A stretch of 64,000 nt of DNA from Paraburkholderia sp. Ac-20340 (lineage in GTDB: Bacteria; Pseudomonadota; Gammaproteobacteria; Burkholderiales; Burkholderiaceae): NCBI RefSeq assembly GCF_017104965.1, contig NZ_JAAGPR010000004.1:186001-250000 (forward strand), in the 5' to 3' direction. Made by a program: the position numbers and the translations under genes. The notes beneath the pieces are model-generated. The model was not told where the DNA came from and ran no database searches. It saw only the letters and a program-made list of their open reading frames with translations. How positions within the stretch are numbered: position 1 is the stretch's first letter; each line of letters starts with the position of its first letter. Positions 27,741 through 36,108 of the stretch are shown here, piece by piece.

Positions 27741-29218
27741 ACATGGTCATTCGCAATCCTGAACGAAGCGGCAGCAAACGCATTTCGATCGCCGGCTTGA
27801 TCGGCTTGATCGGCGTGGTTGGCGCGTTGCTCGCGGGCTGCACGGTCGGCCCGCAGTTCGAGCGCCCCACGCCGCCCGCGCCTTCGGTCTGGCACGTCAC
27901 GCCCGGCGACGGTACGAGCGATGTGACCACCGCCGCCATCGACGAAACCTGGTGGACGCACTTCCAGGACCCCGAACTCGACAGCCTCGTGCAGCGTCTC
28001 GTGCGTCAGAATCTCGATCTGGCCAGCGCCAGCGAGCGCGTGATCGAAGCGCAGGCCGCGCGGCGCGTCACCGCGTCGGCGGGCATGCCGAATGTGGGCG
28101 CGTCGGTTTCGCAAGCGCATGAACGCGTGAGCGCGACCGGCACTTCGACGCTGGTTTCGCATCCGCCTGGCGCGCCGCTCGAATACAACGACTGGAGCGC
28201 GGGCCTTTCCGCTTCGTGGGAACTCGATCTGTTCGGCCGCGTGCGCCGCGCCGTCGAAGCCGCCGATGCGGGCAGCGCCGCCGCCGACGAAGCGCGCCGG
28301 GGCGTGGCGCTCGATGCGCTCGCCGAACTCGCCGACGACTACATGACGTTGCGCGGCGCTCAGGCGCGCGCAGCGATCGTGCAGCGCAATCTCGACACGG
28401 CCACGCATTCGCTCACGCTGGTCGAAAACCAGTACGCCAACGGCATCGGCAATACGCTCGACGTGGCGCGCGCGAAAGCGACGCGCGAATCGATCGCCGC
28501 GCTGCTGCCCGATCTGCAGACCACGCAGCAGCAGAGCATCAACGCAATCGGTTTGTTGCTCGCGCAACCACCTCGCGCACTGCAAGGCGAGCTTGCGCCC
28601 GTCAAGAATCTGCCGCTCTTGCCGCCGAGCGTGCCCGCAGGCTTGCCTTCCGCACTGCTGCGCCGTCGCCCGGACATCCGCGAAGCCGAAGCGCGTCTGC
28701 ACGAAGCCACTGCGCAGACCGGCGTGGCCGTGGCGTCGTTTTATCCGGATGTGAGCCTGACCGGCAGCGTCGGCACCGAGGGTCTGCAGTTCGGCAATCT
28801 GTTCGGCCTGCCGAGCCGCGCGTTTTCGATCGGGCCTTCCATCGATATCCCCATCTTCGAGGGCGGCCGCCTGCGCGGCATGCTGAAGCTGCGCCGCGCG
28901 CAGCAGCGCGAGGCCGCTATCGCGTATCAGAAGACGGTGTTGCAGGCATGGCGCGATGTCGATAACGCGATGACCGCTTACGGCAATACGCAGCGCCGTC
29001 GCAGCGACCTCGCGCAGGCGGTCGATCACGATCGCACGGCGCTCGCCGCTGCCACGCAGCGTTATCAGCAAGGCAGTTCGAGTTATCTGGAAGTGGATAG
29101 CGCGCAGAGTGCGCTGCTCACGGGCGAAGACCATCTGGTCCAGGCCGATATGGCGCTGCGCCAGCAGCTGGTTGCGCTCTACAAGGCGCTGGGCGGCGGC
29201 TGGTCCGTCGTGGGTTAA
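27737..29218 (+). CDS. NodT-family outer-membrane efflux lipoprotein
   Basis: 493 aa. Signal peptide with lipobox GALLAGC (Cys near residue 35) followed by TVGPQFERP, typical of OprM/NodT-type outer-membrane factors. Two repeated OEP regions follow, with WWTHFQDPELDSLVQR, LAELADDYMTLRGAQ and ALLRRRPDIREAEARLHEA, the last a family hallmark. It forms the trimeric exit duct of the tripartite pump. Overlap with emrA by 4 bases and a strong terminator about 70 bp later define the end of the operon. Confidence 0.93.
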   Translation: MNMVIRNPERSGSKRISIAGLIGLIGVVGALLAGCTVGPQFERPTPPAPSVWHVTPGDGTSDVTTAAIDETWWTHFQDPELDSLVQRLVRQNLDLASASERVIEAQAARRVTASAGMPNVGASVSQAHERVSATGTSTLVSHPPGAPLEYNDWSAGLSASWELDLFGRVRRAVEAADAGSAAADEARRGVALDALAELADDYMTLRGAQARAAIVQRNLDTATHSLTLVENQYANGIGNTLDVARAKATRESIAALLPDLQTTQQQSINAIGLLLAQPPRALQGELAPVKNLPLLPPSVPAGLPSALLRRRPDIREAEARLHEATAQTGVAVASFYPDVSLTGSVGTEGLQFGNLFGLPSRAFSIGPSIDIPIFEGGRLRGMLKLRRAQQREAAIAYQKTVLQAWRDVDNAMTAYGNTQRRRSDLAQAVDHDRTALAAATQRYQQGSSSYLEVDSAQSALLTGEDHLVQADMALRQQLVALYKALGGGWSVVG

Positions 29219-29286
29219 CGCCGCATGATCGCTTTCACAGTTTCACACCCCCAGGTGTGATGGCCGAGGCACATGCCTCGTTGGAT

Positions 29287-29321
29287 GGCCCTGGCGCTGG
29301 AACCCGCCAGGGCCTTTTTTT
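29287..29321 (+). terminator. Rho-independent terminator of the efflux operon
   Basis: Stem GGCCCTGGCG / CGCCAGGGCC (perfect, 10 bp) with a 7-base loop region, followed by TTTTTTT. It lies between the convergent efflux operon and the porin gene. Confidence 0.92.
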
Positions 29322-29344
29322 GCCTGAAGCCTAGCGTTACGCCA

Positions 29345-30514
29345 TCAGAAGCGATGCATGATGCCGACGCGATACACCATCTGGTTCACGCCCGACGACG
29401 CCCCTGCCGAAGCATCGACGATCTGCGCTTCGTCGAAGTCCGTGCCCGTGTGCGCGCTGACGACATGCTGCCATGCGCCCTGAACATAGAGCGAAGTGCG
29501 CTTGCTCAGATCGTAGTCGAGCATCATGCTGATCTGGTGCCACTTGGGCACGTAGCTGCCCGCCGTCGACGAAAGGTGCGCCATCGTGAAGGTGTAGGTC
29601 GATCCCAGCCAGAGCGTCGGCGTGAAGAAGTACTGCGCGTTCACTTCGAAGTTGTCGAACTTCCACGAGTTCCAGCTTGCGCCGTTCGCGAGGCTGGTGT
29701 TTTCGAGCCACACGTTGCTGGTCGGATCGTAGACATCGACATGCGACCACGCGGCGGCCACCGCCACCTTCGGGAAGCGATAGCTCGCGGAAAGACCGAT
29801 GGTCTGCTGCGAAGCGCCGTCGAACAGATCGCCGGAGGTGATCGCGCCGCTCGTCGTCAGGCCCGGGTTGTTCATCTTCAGGTACGAAGCCGCCGCCGCG
29901 AAGTTGCCGTTCTGGTAGTTCAGCGTCGCGCCCCACATGCGGTTGTTGGCGAAGCCGCCCGCCTCGTTGCTGAAGCCGTACATGGCTTCGCCGGTGAGGC
30001 CGCGATACGTCGGCGTGACGTATTTGATCGCGTTGTTGACGCGGAAATCCCAGTCCGCGTTATCGCTGTCGAACGGGTGCGTGGCGATATCGCCGGCCCA
30101 GTTGCCGGCTGCGGTCAGGCTCGCGAAGCCGTAATCGTCGACGCTCGTGTCGTACTGGCGGCCCAGCGTGATCGTGCCGTAGCGGTCCGACGACAGACCC
30201 ACATATGCCTGGCGCCCGAACATGCTGGAGTCCTGGCCGAGCTTGCCGGTGTTGATATTGAAGCCGTTTTCCAGTTTGAAGATCGCCTTGTAGCCGCCAC
30301 CCAGATCTTCGCTGCCCTTGAGGCCCCAACGGCTGCCCGCCGTGTCGCCGCTGGCCATCGTCCACGCCGAATGGCCGCCGGCATTGCTGGTGAAATTCAG
30401 GCCTTCATCGATCAAGCCATACAGCGTGACGCTGCTTTGCGCGTGTGCGGCGACGGAGAGGAGGAAAAGCGGCGTCATGGCCGCTACCGACATTGCGGTC
30501 TTTTTGATCTTCAT
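29345..30514 (-). CDS. General trimeric porin (Burkholderiaceae OmpC-like)
   Basis: 389 aa. A cleavable signal peptide (MKIKKTAMSVAAMTPLFLLSVAAHAQ) is followed by SSVTLYGLIDEGLNF, the standard start of Burkholderia-type porins. GLKGSEDLGGGYKAIFKLENGF and FGRQAYVGLSSDRYGTITLGRQY are family blocks. The C-terminus VYRVGIMHRF ends in Phe, the BAM-recognition signal. It forms a 16-stranded outer-membrane channel for small solutes. It is transcribed alone and converges on the efflux operon. Substrate preference cannot be read from sequence. Confidence 0.94.
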   Translation of the reverse strand: MKIKKTAMSVAAMTPLFLLSVAAHAQSSVTLYGLIDEGLNFTSNAGGHSAWTMASGDTAGSRWGLKGSEDLGGGYKAIFKLENGFNINTGKLGQDSSMFGRQAYVGLSSDRYGTITLGRQYDTSVDDYGFASLTAAGNWAGDIATHPFDSDNADWDFRVNNAIKYVTPTYRGLTGEAMYGFSNEAGGFANNRMWGATLNYQNGNFAAAASYLKMNNPGLTTSGAITSGDLFDGASQQTIGLSASYRFPKVAVAAAWSHVDVYDPTSNVWLENTSLANGASWNSWKFDNFEVNAQYFFTPTLWLGSTYTFTMAHLSSTAGSYVPKWHQISMMLDYDLSKRTSLYVQGAWQHVVSAHTGTDFDEAQIVDASAGASSGVNQMVYRVGIMHRF

Positions 30515-31091
30515 CGATACCCTTCAGATACGTTCTGGATTAATTAGAGCGTTTCACCGCTGCGCCGTCGTCGCGGCCTTGCACGGTTCTGCCGGCCGTT
30601 CACGCCGAAGCAGAGAGGGCAGTCTAGGTTTAATCAAAAGTCGCTAGAAATCAGGGGCTGAAATTCTCAATTCAAGAAATCGAAACTGACGCGCTCGCAG
30701 CGGCGCAGCGCGCGTGTATGGGCGCGTATGGCCATTTCGCGTTGTTTTTCCGGCGATGAACGGCATGCCGACTGTTGGCGATTCGCCGAAGGCATCCTTG
30801 ACCGCAGGACGGTGATATGCATACCCAGCGTGCATCGGGCGCGCAGTCGCCAGTCGCCTCGCGCGAATTTTGGCCGGTTATCATGCGCCAATCCGCTGAA
30901 CCGGCGGCTTCGCATCGCTACCCTTCGATCGAGCCGCCGCAGCGGGCCACTGTCCGTCCTGCCGGCTTTCGTGGGAGATCCCCGCGAAACCGCGTAACGG
31001 GACCGGGCGCTCTCTCAACGCCGGCCATCCTGGCGGCACACCGGTTTGCAGTCACAAGCTGCATCGCCGGTAACACCGGAGATCATCGAAC
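30515..31091. other. Divergent intergenic region porin / FUSC gene
   Basis: 577 bp. Small reading frames occur on both strands but none has a ribosome-binding site and recognisable protein character. It should contain the two promoters; an AT-rich patch at about 30630-30690 is the best candidate area for the porin promoter. No RNA gene or repeat is recognised. Confidence 0.45.
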
Positions 31092-32180
31092 ATGATTGCC
31101 GTGTATGCGCGCGTACGCGAATGGGCGCGAACAAGCGACCCGGAATTCTCGCGTCTTCATATGGCGACGCGCTCGACGCTCGCTTGCCTGTTGACGGCAA
31201 CCTTGTGCATGACGTGGCTGATGGCGCGAGATTCGGCCATCACACTGGCCGCGCTCGCCACCTTGTTCGCGATGATCGCGCCGCTTTTCCTGCGGGAGCG
31301 GCGCATGTCGGACTGGCTGGTGTCGCTGGCGCTGCTGTTTGTCTGCACCTGCGCGTGCTTTACGCTTTCCGCGCTTAGCGCGTCCCATCCCTTCCTGAGC
31401 GGCGCGTTGTTATTGTCGATGGTGTTCCTCGGCATGCTCTGCCATGCGCTGGGACCGCGCGCCACCGGTTGCGCCCTGCTCGCGCTCGTGGCGTTCTATC
31501 TGGGGCTTTATCTTCATCCTGCGCCGCATGCGCTCGATGCGATGCTTGCGCTCTCTCTGCTCGCGCTGCCCGTGATTGTCTGCGTCGGGCGCGTGTTGTT
31601 GCCGCCGAAGGGCGCAGCACAACCTCTATCGGCACCGGTTTCGATACGCGCCCTTCTGCAAACCGATCTCGCAATGCTTGCGCGGCATCGCCATCATCTT
31701 GCGTGGCGGCCTGCCGCGCTGGCTACGATCGCGGCGCTATTGGCGCTGCTGGCCGGCGACGAAATGTCCACCGAGCGTTCGATGTGGGCGGTCATCAGCA
31801 CGTTCGTCGTGTTCCTCGGCACGCATTCGCGCGAAGGCACGCTGGCGCGCGTCGGCAAGCGGCTGGTGGGCACGATGCTGGGCGCGGCCGCCAGCGTGCT
31901 GCTGGTGTCGCTCTTCAAAGGCACGCCGGGCATGCTGGTGGCGCTGATGGTCCTGTCCGTGTTCGGCTGGGCCTACTTCATCCTGCACGCCTACGCGCGC
32001 GGCGTTTTCTTTATCACGCTGCTCGTGGGTCTGGTGTATGGCGAGCTTGGGTTCGCCATCGTCGCGCTCGCGGTTCTGCGCATCGAGGAAGTGGTGCTCG
32101 GTTGCCTGATTGCCGTTGCATTGGCCGCCGTGCTGATGCCTTCTTCCGCCACGCGGCGCGATACGGCGGTGCTGACCTGA
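31092..32180 (+). CDS. FUSC-family inner-membrane protein (aromatic acid exporter-like)
   Basis: 362 aa. Two clusters of membrane helices (about residues 25-165 and 205-345), each followed by a conserved end, correspond to the two halves of FUSC/AaeB/YccS-type proteins. SMWAVISTFVVFLGTHSREGTLARVGKRLVGTMLGA is the FUSC signature block. GGAG occurs 10 bases before the ATG. Family members export aromatic carboxylic acids or act in envelope stress. It stands alone, and its stop is 15 bp from the convergent GST-like gene. Confidence 0.87.
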   Translation: MIAVYARVREWARTSDPEFSRLHMATRSTLACLLTATLCMTWLMARDSAITLAALATLFAMIAPLFLRERRMSDWLVSLALLFVCTCACFTLSALSASHPFLSGALLLSMVFLGMLCHALGPRATGCALLALVAFYLGLYLHPAPHALDAMLALSLLALPVIVCVGRVLLPPKGAAQPLSAPVSIRALLQTDLAMLARHRHHLAWRPAALATIAALLALLAGDEMSTERSMWAVISTFVVFLGTHSREGTLARVGKRLVGTMLGAAASVLLVSLFKGTPGMLVALMVLSVFGWAYFILHAYARGVFFITLLVGLVYGELGFAIVALAVLRIEEVVLGCLIAVALAAVLMPSSATRRDTAVLT

Positions 32181-32195
32181 AGCGCTCACCTCGAA

Positions 32196-32831
32196 TCACG
32201 AATACGCCGCATAAACGCCCGCCATCGTCACAAAGCCTTGCAGACGTTTGATGCGCGCGCACCATGTGGCCAGCGACGGATAGTCGATCGTATCGATCTG
32301 CGCTTCGTCGAGCAACGCGACCGGCACAAAGCAGGCGATATCGGCGATAGTCGGCATGCGGGTGGCGCACAGGAACGGCGTGCCCATCGCCTCGTTGAAC
32401 CAGCAGGTTTCGTCGAGCAGACGCAGCAAGGGCCGCGCTTCGCGATCCGCTGGCGGCAACGGCGCGCCGATGTCGTGCAGCACCTGCTCGCGGCGCGCGA
32501 ACACGCTTTGCGACAGCGACGTCGCCACGCCCAGCCAACGCTGCACTTGCGCGCTGATGCGAGCGTCGTTCGCAGGCAACCATGTGCCGCCTGCGTCGTA
32601 GCGCTGGGCGAGCCACACGAGGATCGCGTGCGCATCGGCGAGCGTGGTCGTGTCGTCCTGCAACACGGGCAGCGCGCCGAGCGGGCTGAGTGCGCGAAAC
32701 GCAGGCGTATCGTGCTGGCGCGACGGATAACGCTCGACGCGTATGCGTTCGGCTTCCAGCCCGAGCAGGCCCATCAGCAGGCGCGCCTTGTAGCTGTCGC
32801 CGCACAGTTCGTCATCGTAGAGTTTGAGCAT
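32196..32831 (-). CDS. GST-like protein, NdmE-type candidate subunit
   Basis: 211 aa from MLKLYDDEL at 32831, 8 bp after the Rieske-ferredoxin gene. Thioredoxin-fold N-domain (residues 1-78) with LSPLGALPVLQDD and a helical C-domain (MPTIADIACFVPVALL). In typical GSTs the glutathione gamma-glutamyl group is held by Glu-Ser in the ES-x-AI motif; here the place reads DA-HAIL, so glutathione binding may be weakened. That fits a structural rather than catalytic role. NdmE of caffeine-degrading Pseudomonas is a GST-like protein needed for the NdmC-NdmD pair, and the two neighbours here have the same architecture as that pair. The function is inferred from this context. Confidence 0.82.
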   Translation of the reverse strand: MLKLYDDELCGDSYKARLLMGLLGLEAERIRVERYPSRQHDTPAFRALSPLGALPVLQDDTTTLADAHAILVWLAQRYDAGGTWLPANDARISAQVQRWLGVATSLSQSVFARREQVLHDIGAPLPPADREARPLLRLLDETCWFNEAMGTPFLCATRMPTIADIACFVPVALLDEAQIDTIDYPSLATWCARIKRLQGFVTMAGVYAAYS

Positions 32832-32839
32832 GGGCGGCC

Positions 32840-34006
32840 TCACAGGTCGAGCGTCAGCGTGGGCGTGCGTGCGCGCGAAACGCACACCAGCATGCAGTCG
32901 TTGGCGGCGCGTTCGCGATTGTCGAGCCATGCGTCGCGATGCAGCGGCTCGCCGTCGAGCACGGGCGTCAGGCAGGTGCCGCAAACGCCTTGCTCGCAGG
33001 AGGTCGGCACATCGACGCCCTGTGCGCGCAGCGCGTCGAGCAGGCTCGTGTGCGCGGGCACCTCGACGCTGCCGCCGCTACGGGCGAGATGCACGGTGAA
33101 GGCGCGCTCTTCGTCGTCGCCTGGTTGTGTCGTCTGCGGCGCGCTTTGCACAGGTGTGCGCGGCGCGATATCCATACGCACGAGAGGTTGTGCGATTGGC
33201 GCGATGCGCGCTGATGCAGGCGCTTCGGCAAATCTGAATACGGCCTCACTTTCTGCCGATGTTTCGGTCGCCACTACCGCCATCGCTTCCAGCGCATCGC
33301 GCAGCGCGTTGAGCCGTGTCTGATGCGCGCGTTGCAGCGCCAGCCGTTGCGCCGCGTCGAAGTCGCCGGGCACGATGCCGTGCACGCGCGTCTTGCCCGC
33401 ATGCACAGGCTGCAGCACGAAGATCGCCGACGCTGCCGCGCCATCGAGCGATTCGACCGTCAAGGTCTCGCACTCGCCTTCGAAGGCTGCGCATTCGGCG
33501 GCATCGGCGTTCGGCAATACGTAGGCCAGCAACGCACGCTGCACGCTGGCGAGATCGGCGTCGATGGTCGTGCTGCGCAGCGGCGCGCATGCGTTTGCCG
33601 TGACGCCTTCGAATGAATCGATTTCCGGCAACGCCGGTGTTTCGCCGTGCGCAGTCCGGCAAGTCCACACGAAGCCGTGGCGCTCGATCGCCGGCCAGGT
33701 GCTCACGCGGATCGGCGGCGCGCTCGCCTGCGGATGCGCGGGCACCATGCGGCACGCGCCCTCGCCGCTTGCGAACTGCCAGCCGTGATACTGGCATTGC
33801 AGCGTGTCGCCGCGATGATGGCCGAGCGACAAACGCACGCCGCGATGCGGGCAACGGTCTTCCCAGACGTTGACGCGCCCATCGTCGGCACGCCAGACCA
33901 CGAGCCCGACGCCTGCCAGTTCGGTCCGATGAATCGCCGCGTTATCGAGCGCGCCCGCCGTACACAGCGCATACCAGCGCAACGGCTCCTGCTTCGCCTC
34001 ATTCAT
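32840..34006 (-). CDS. Rieske - 2Fe-2S ferredoxin fusion (NdmD-like, without reductase domain)
   Basis: 388 aa from the ATG at 34006 (AAGGAG, 7-base spacing). Residues about 12-125 form a Rieske domain: CPHRG (CxH) and CQYHGW (CxxH) are intact. Residues about 126-285 resemble a reduced ring-oxygenase catalytic region (FVLQPVHAGKTRVHGIVPG), but no iron-binding D-x2-H-x4-H set is visible. The last 90 residues are a plant-type ferredoxin with SCEQGVCGTC and a distal Cys in DCMLVC. There is no FMN-binding or NAD-binding motif, unlike NdmD, which has Rieske, reductase and ferredoxin parts. It should pass electrons to the Rieske-less subunit encoded just before it. The reductase must be supplied by another locus. 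Confidence 0.85.
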   Translation of the reverse strand: MNEAKQEPLRWYALCTAGALDNAAIHRTELAGVGLVVWRADDGRVNVWEDRCPHRGVRLSLGHHRGDTLQCQYHGWQFASGEGACRMVPAHPQASAPPIRVSTWPAIERHGFVWTCRTAHGETPALPEIDSFEGVTANACAPLRSTTIDADLASVQRALLAYVLPNADAAECAAFEGECETLTVESLDGAAASAIFVLQPVHAGKTRVHGIVPGDFDAAQRLALQRAHQTRLNALRDALEAMAVVATETSAESEAVFRFAEAPASARIAPIAQPLVRMDIAPRTPVQSAPQTTQPGDDEERAFTVHLARSGGSVEVPAHTSLLDALRAQGVDVPTSCEQGVCGTCLTPVLDGEPLHRDAWLDNRERAANDCMLVCVSRARTPTLTLDL

Positions 34007-34892
34007 GTTGCGCTCCTTGTGCCGATGTCGTTCCATAGATCACGCCGCGCGCACGCAGCCAGCGCCGGTACGCCACCGACATCGCATCGGCCAGCACCGG
34101 ATGCTCGCTGCCCGCGTCGAGCGGCAGACGTTTGGGCACCTGGTTCACGAGAATCTTGATGTCCTGCGCGAAGATGGTTTGCTGAAAGCCGCGCAATTCT
34201 TCGTCGCGGCTCGCATCGTCGAGATAGCTCATGACCGTGTGCGCGACACACCACGCTTCATCGAGCGGCTGCACGAACAGCGCGATCACATCGAAGCGCG
34301 ACGGCTGCGGCGGGCAGGTCTTGTAAAGCACGGCGATAAAAGGCCGCGCCACGCGATACACGTACTGCACGTCGAGCCCCGCATCCGCCGTCATCGCCGC
34401 GCGCGGCTGATAGAAACGGCAATCGCGCGCGTAGAGTTCGTCGTTCGCCTCGTCGTGCTCGATGCGATACGGCGCGACTTCGGTATGCGGTTCGACGCCC
34501 AGATAACCCGTGTGCACGAACGGAAAATGCCCCATGTCGAGAAAATTCTCGACCGCGCGCAGCCCGCTCACATGCACGCGAAACGCGCCCGCATGCAGCA
34601 GACGGCGATCCGGTTCGGCCGTTTCGGGAATCTCCACAATCGCCGCACGCGGCTCGCCCAGGCACGCCCACAGCACGCCATGCTGCGCGTGGGCGTGACA
34701 GCGCGCGCCGGTATCGCGGCGCGTAACACGCACTGCGCGCACGATACCGTCACGCGGGTCGGCATCCAGATCGAAATCCAGATCTACACCGAGCAGGCGC
34801 GTGCGCCCCGCACGCGCGCCGTCGAGCGCCGCCACGGGATGCCAGTCGTTCCAGACCTGCACGTCGCGCGACGCGTCTTCATTCGTCTGCAT
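33999..34892 (-). CDS. Rieske-less ring-hydroxylating-type oxygenase catalytic subunit (NdmC-like)
   Basis: 297 aa. The iron site of Rieske oxygenases is present: ENFLDMGHFPFVH gives the bridging Asp and two His ligands; FAQDIKILVNQ supplies the third carboxylate. The N-terminus keeps the outer strands of a Rieske domain (NDWHPVAAL, then HGVLWACLG) but both cluster-binding motifs are missing. The Rieske cluster is instead on the next gene's product, whose start overlaps this gene by 8 bases. A normal alpha subunit has both on one chain and is 350-450 aa. The arrangement equals NdmC (Rieske-lacking 7-methylxanthine demethylase). Likely an N- or O-demethylase or hydroxylase acting on an imported substrate. 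Confidence 0.85.
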   Translation of the reverse strand: MQTNEDASRDVQVWNDWHPVAALDGARAGRTRLLGVDLDFDLDADPRDGIVRAVRVTRRDTGARCHAHAQHGVLWACLGEPRAAIVEIPETAEPDRRLLHAGAFRVHVSGLRAVENFLDMGHFPFVHTGYLGVEPHTEVAPYRIEHDEANDELYARDCRFYQPRAAMTADAGLDVQYVYRVARPFIAVLYKTCPPQPSRFDVIALFVQPLDEAWCVAHTVMSYLDDASRDEELRGFQQTIFAQDIKILVNQVPKRLPLDAGSEHPVLADAMSVAYRRWLRARGVIYGTTSAQGAQHE

Positions 34893-34921
34893 CTGTCACT
34901 CTCCTCGTTGCGCGCGCAACC

Positions 34922-36082
34922 TCATTGCGCGAGGCTGCCCTGCACGCCGTCGACAAACCAGTCGAGCCGGTTGGCGTCATTCGCCGAAAGCGTCGTGCCC
35001 GCCGCCACGCGCGTCTGCCCCTTCTGATCCTTGATCGGCCCCGCGAACGGATCGAGCGTCCCCGCGACCAGCGCCGCGCGACGTTGCGCCAGCGCGCGCA
35101 TTGCTTCGGGCGGCACGGCCTGCGTGTTGACGTGCACGAGATCGGTGATGCCTTCTTTCACGCCCCAATACACGGGCTGATTCGTCCACGTGCCCTGGCG
35201 CACCGCTTCGATCGCCTTCACGTAATACTTGCTCCAGTCATACGCCACCGAGCCCAGATGCGCGTGCGGCCCCCACTGGCTCATATCCGAATCCCAGCCG
35301 AACGCGTGCACATGATGCGCTTCGGCCACGCTCATCGTCGCGGTGGAATCGGTGTTCTGCATCAGCACGTCGGCGTTCAGGCCGATCAGCGTTTCCGCGG
35401 CCTGGCGCTCCTTGCCCGGATCGAACCAGCTGCTGACCCACACGACCTTCACGACCGTCTGCGGCGCGACCGAACGCGCGCCGAGCGCAAACGCATCGAT
35501 ATTGCGGATCACTTCCGGGATCGGCACCGAACCGACAAAGCCCAGCACATGCGTCTTCGACGTATAGCCCGCGACCACGCCGGCCAGATACGCAGACTCG
35601 TAGACCTTGCCGTTGAAGTTGCCGAAATTGCGCGCGCTCTTGTAGCCCGAGCAATGCAGGAACACGGTGTCCGGGTAATCGCGCGCGACCTTCATCATCG
35701 CGTCCATATAGCCGAACGACGTGCCGATCACCACCTTGTCGCCCTTCGCGGCGCGGTCGCGGAACACGCGTTCGGCATCGGCGTTTTCAGGCACGTTCTC
35801 GATGCGCTTGAGCTTCATTTCGTCGCCCAGCACCTTCTGCGCGGCGCTAATGCCGCGTTCGTGCGCGTACGTCCAGCCCGCGTCGCCGGGATTGCCGAGA
35901 TAGACGATGGAGACGTCAAGCGGCGCGGTGGCTGCGGCCTGGGCGGTTTGCGCGGCGTGTGCGTCGATCGCGCCCGCCAGCGCGACAGCAACCATCGACG
36001 CAATCGAGGCGCGTCGAACGAAGCGGGCAAACGTAGGCATTGCGCTAAAACGGGAAGCGGCGGAAATAGCGGGCGTCGTCAT
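34922..36082 (-). CDS. BMP/PnrA-type ABC-transporter substrate-binding protein
   Basis: 386 aa. A signal peptide (hydrophobic block ASMVAVALAGAIDAHA) precedes a periplasmic-binding-protein fold of the BMP type: VYLGNPGDAGWTYAHERG, FGYMDAMMKVARDYPDTVFLHCSGY, and GFVGSVPIPEVIRNIDAFALGA. The best-known members bind purine nucleosides. No ABC ATPase or permease gene lies beside it, so it is an orphan binding protein in this operon and must use components encoded elsewhere. Spacing is 26 bp from the hydrolase and 29 bp to the oxygenase subunit. Together with the NdmC/D/E-like genes it suggests that the operon's substrate is a purine-like or other N-heterocycle. Confidence 0.88.
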   Translation of the reverse strand: MTTPAISAASRFSAMPTFARFVRRASIASMVAVALAGAIDAHAAQTAQAAATAPLDVSIVYLGNPGDAGWTYAHERGISAAQKVLGDEMKLKRIENVPENADAERVFRDRAAKGDKVVIGTSFGYMDAMMKVARDYPDTVFLHCSGYKSARNFGNFNGKVYESAYLAGVVAGYTSKTHVLGFVGSVPIPEVIRNIDAFALGARSVAPQTVVKVVWVSSWFDPGKERQAAETLIGLNADVLMQNTDSTATMSVAEAHHVHAFGWDSDMSQWGPHAHLGSVAYDWSKYYVKAIEAVRQGTWTNQPVYWGVKEGITDLVHVNTQAVPPEAMRALAQRRAALVAGTLDPFAGPIKDQKGQTRVAAGTTLSANDANRLDWFVDGVQGSLAQ

Positions 36083-36108
36083 GTGAGCGTTCCATTCAGG
36101 GCGCGAGG

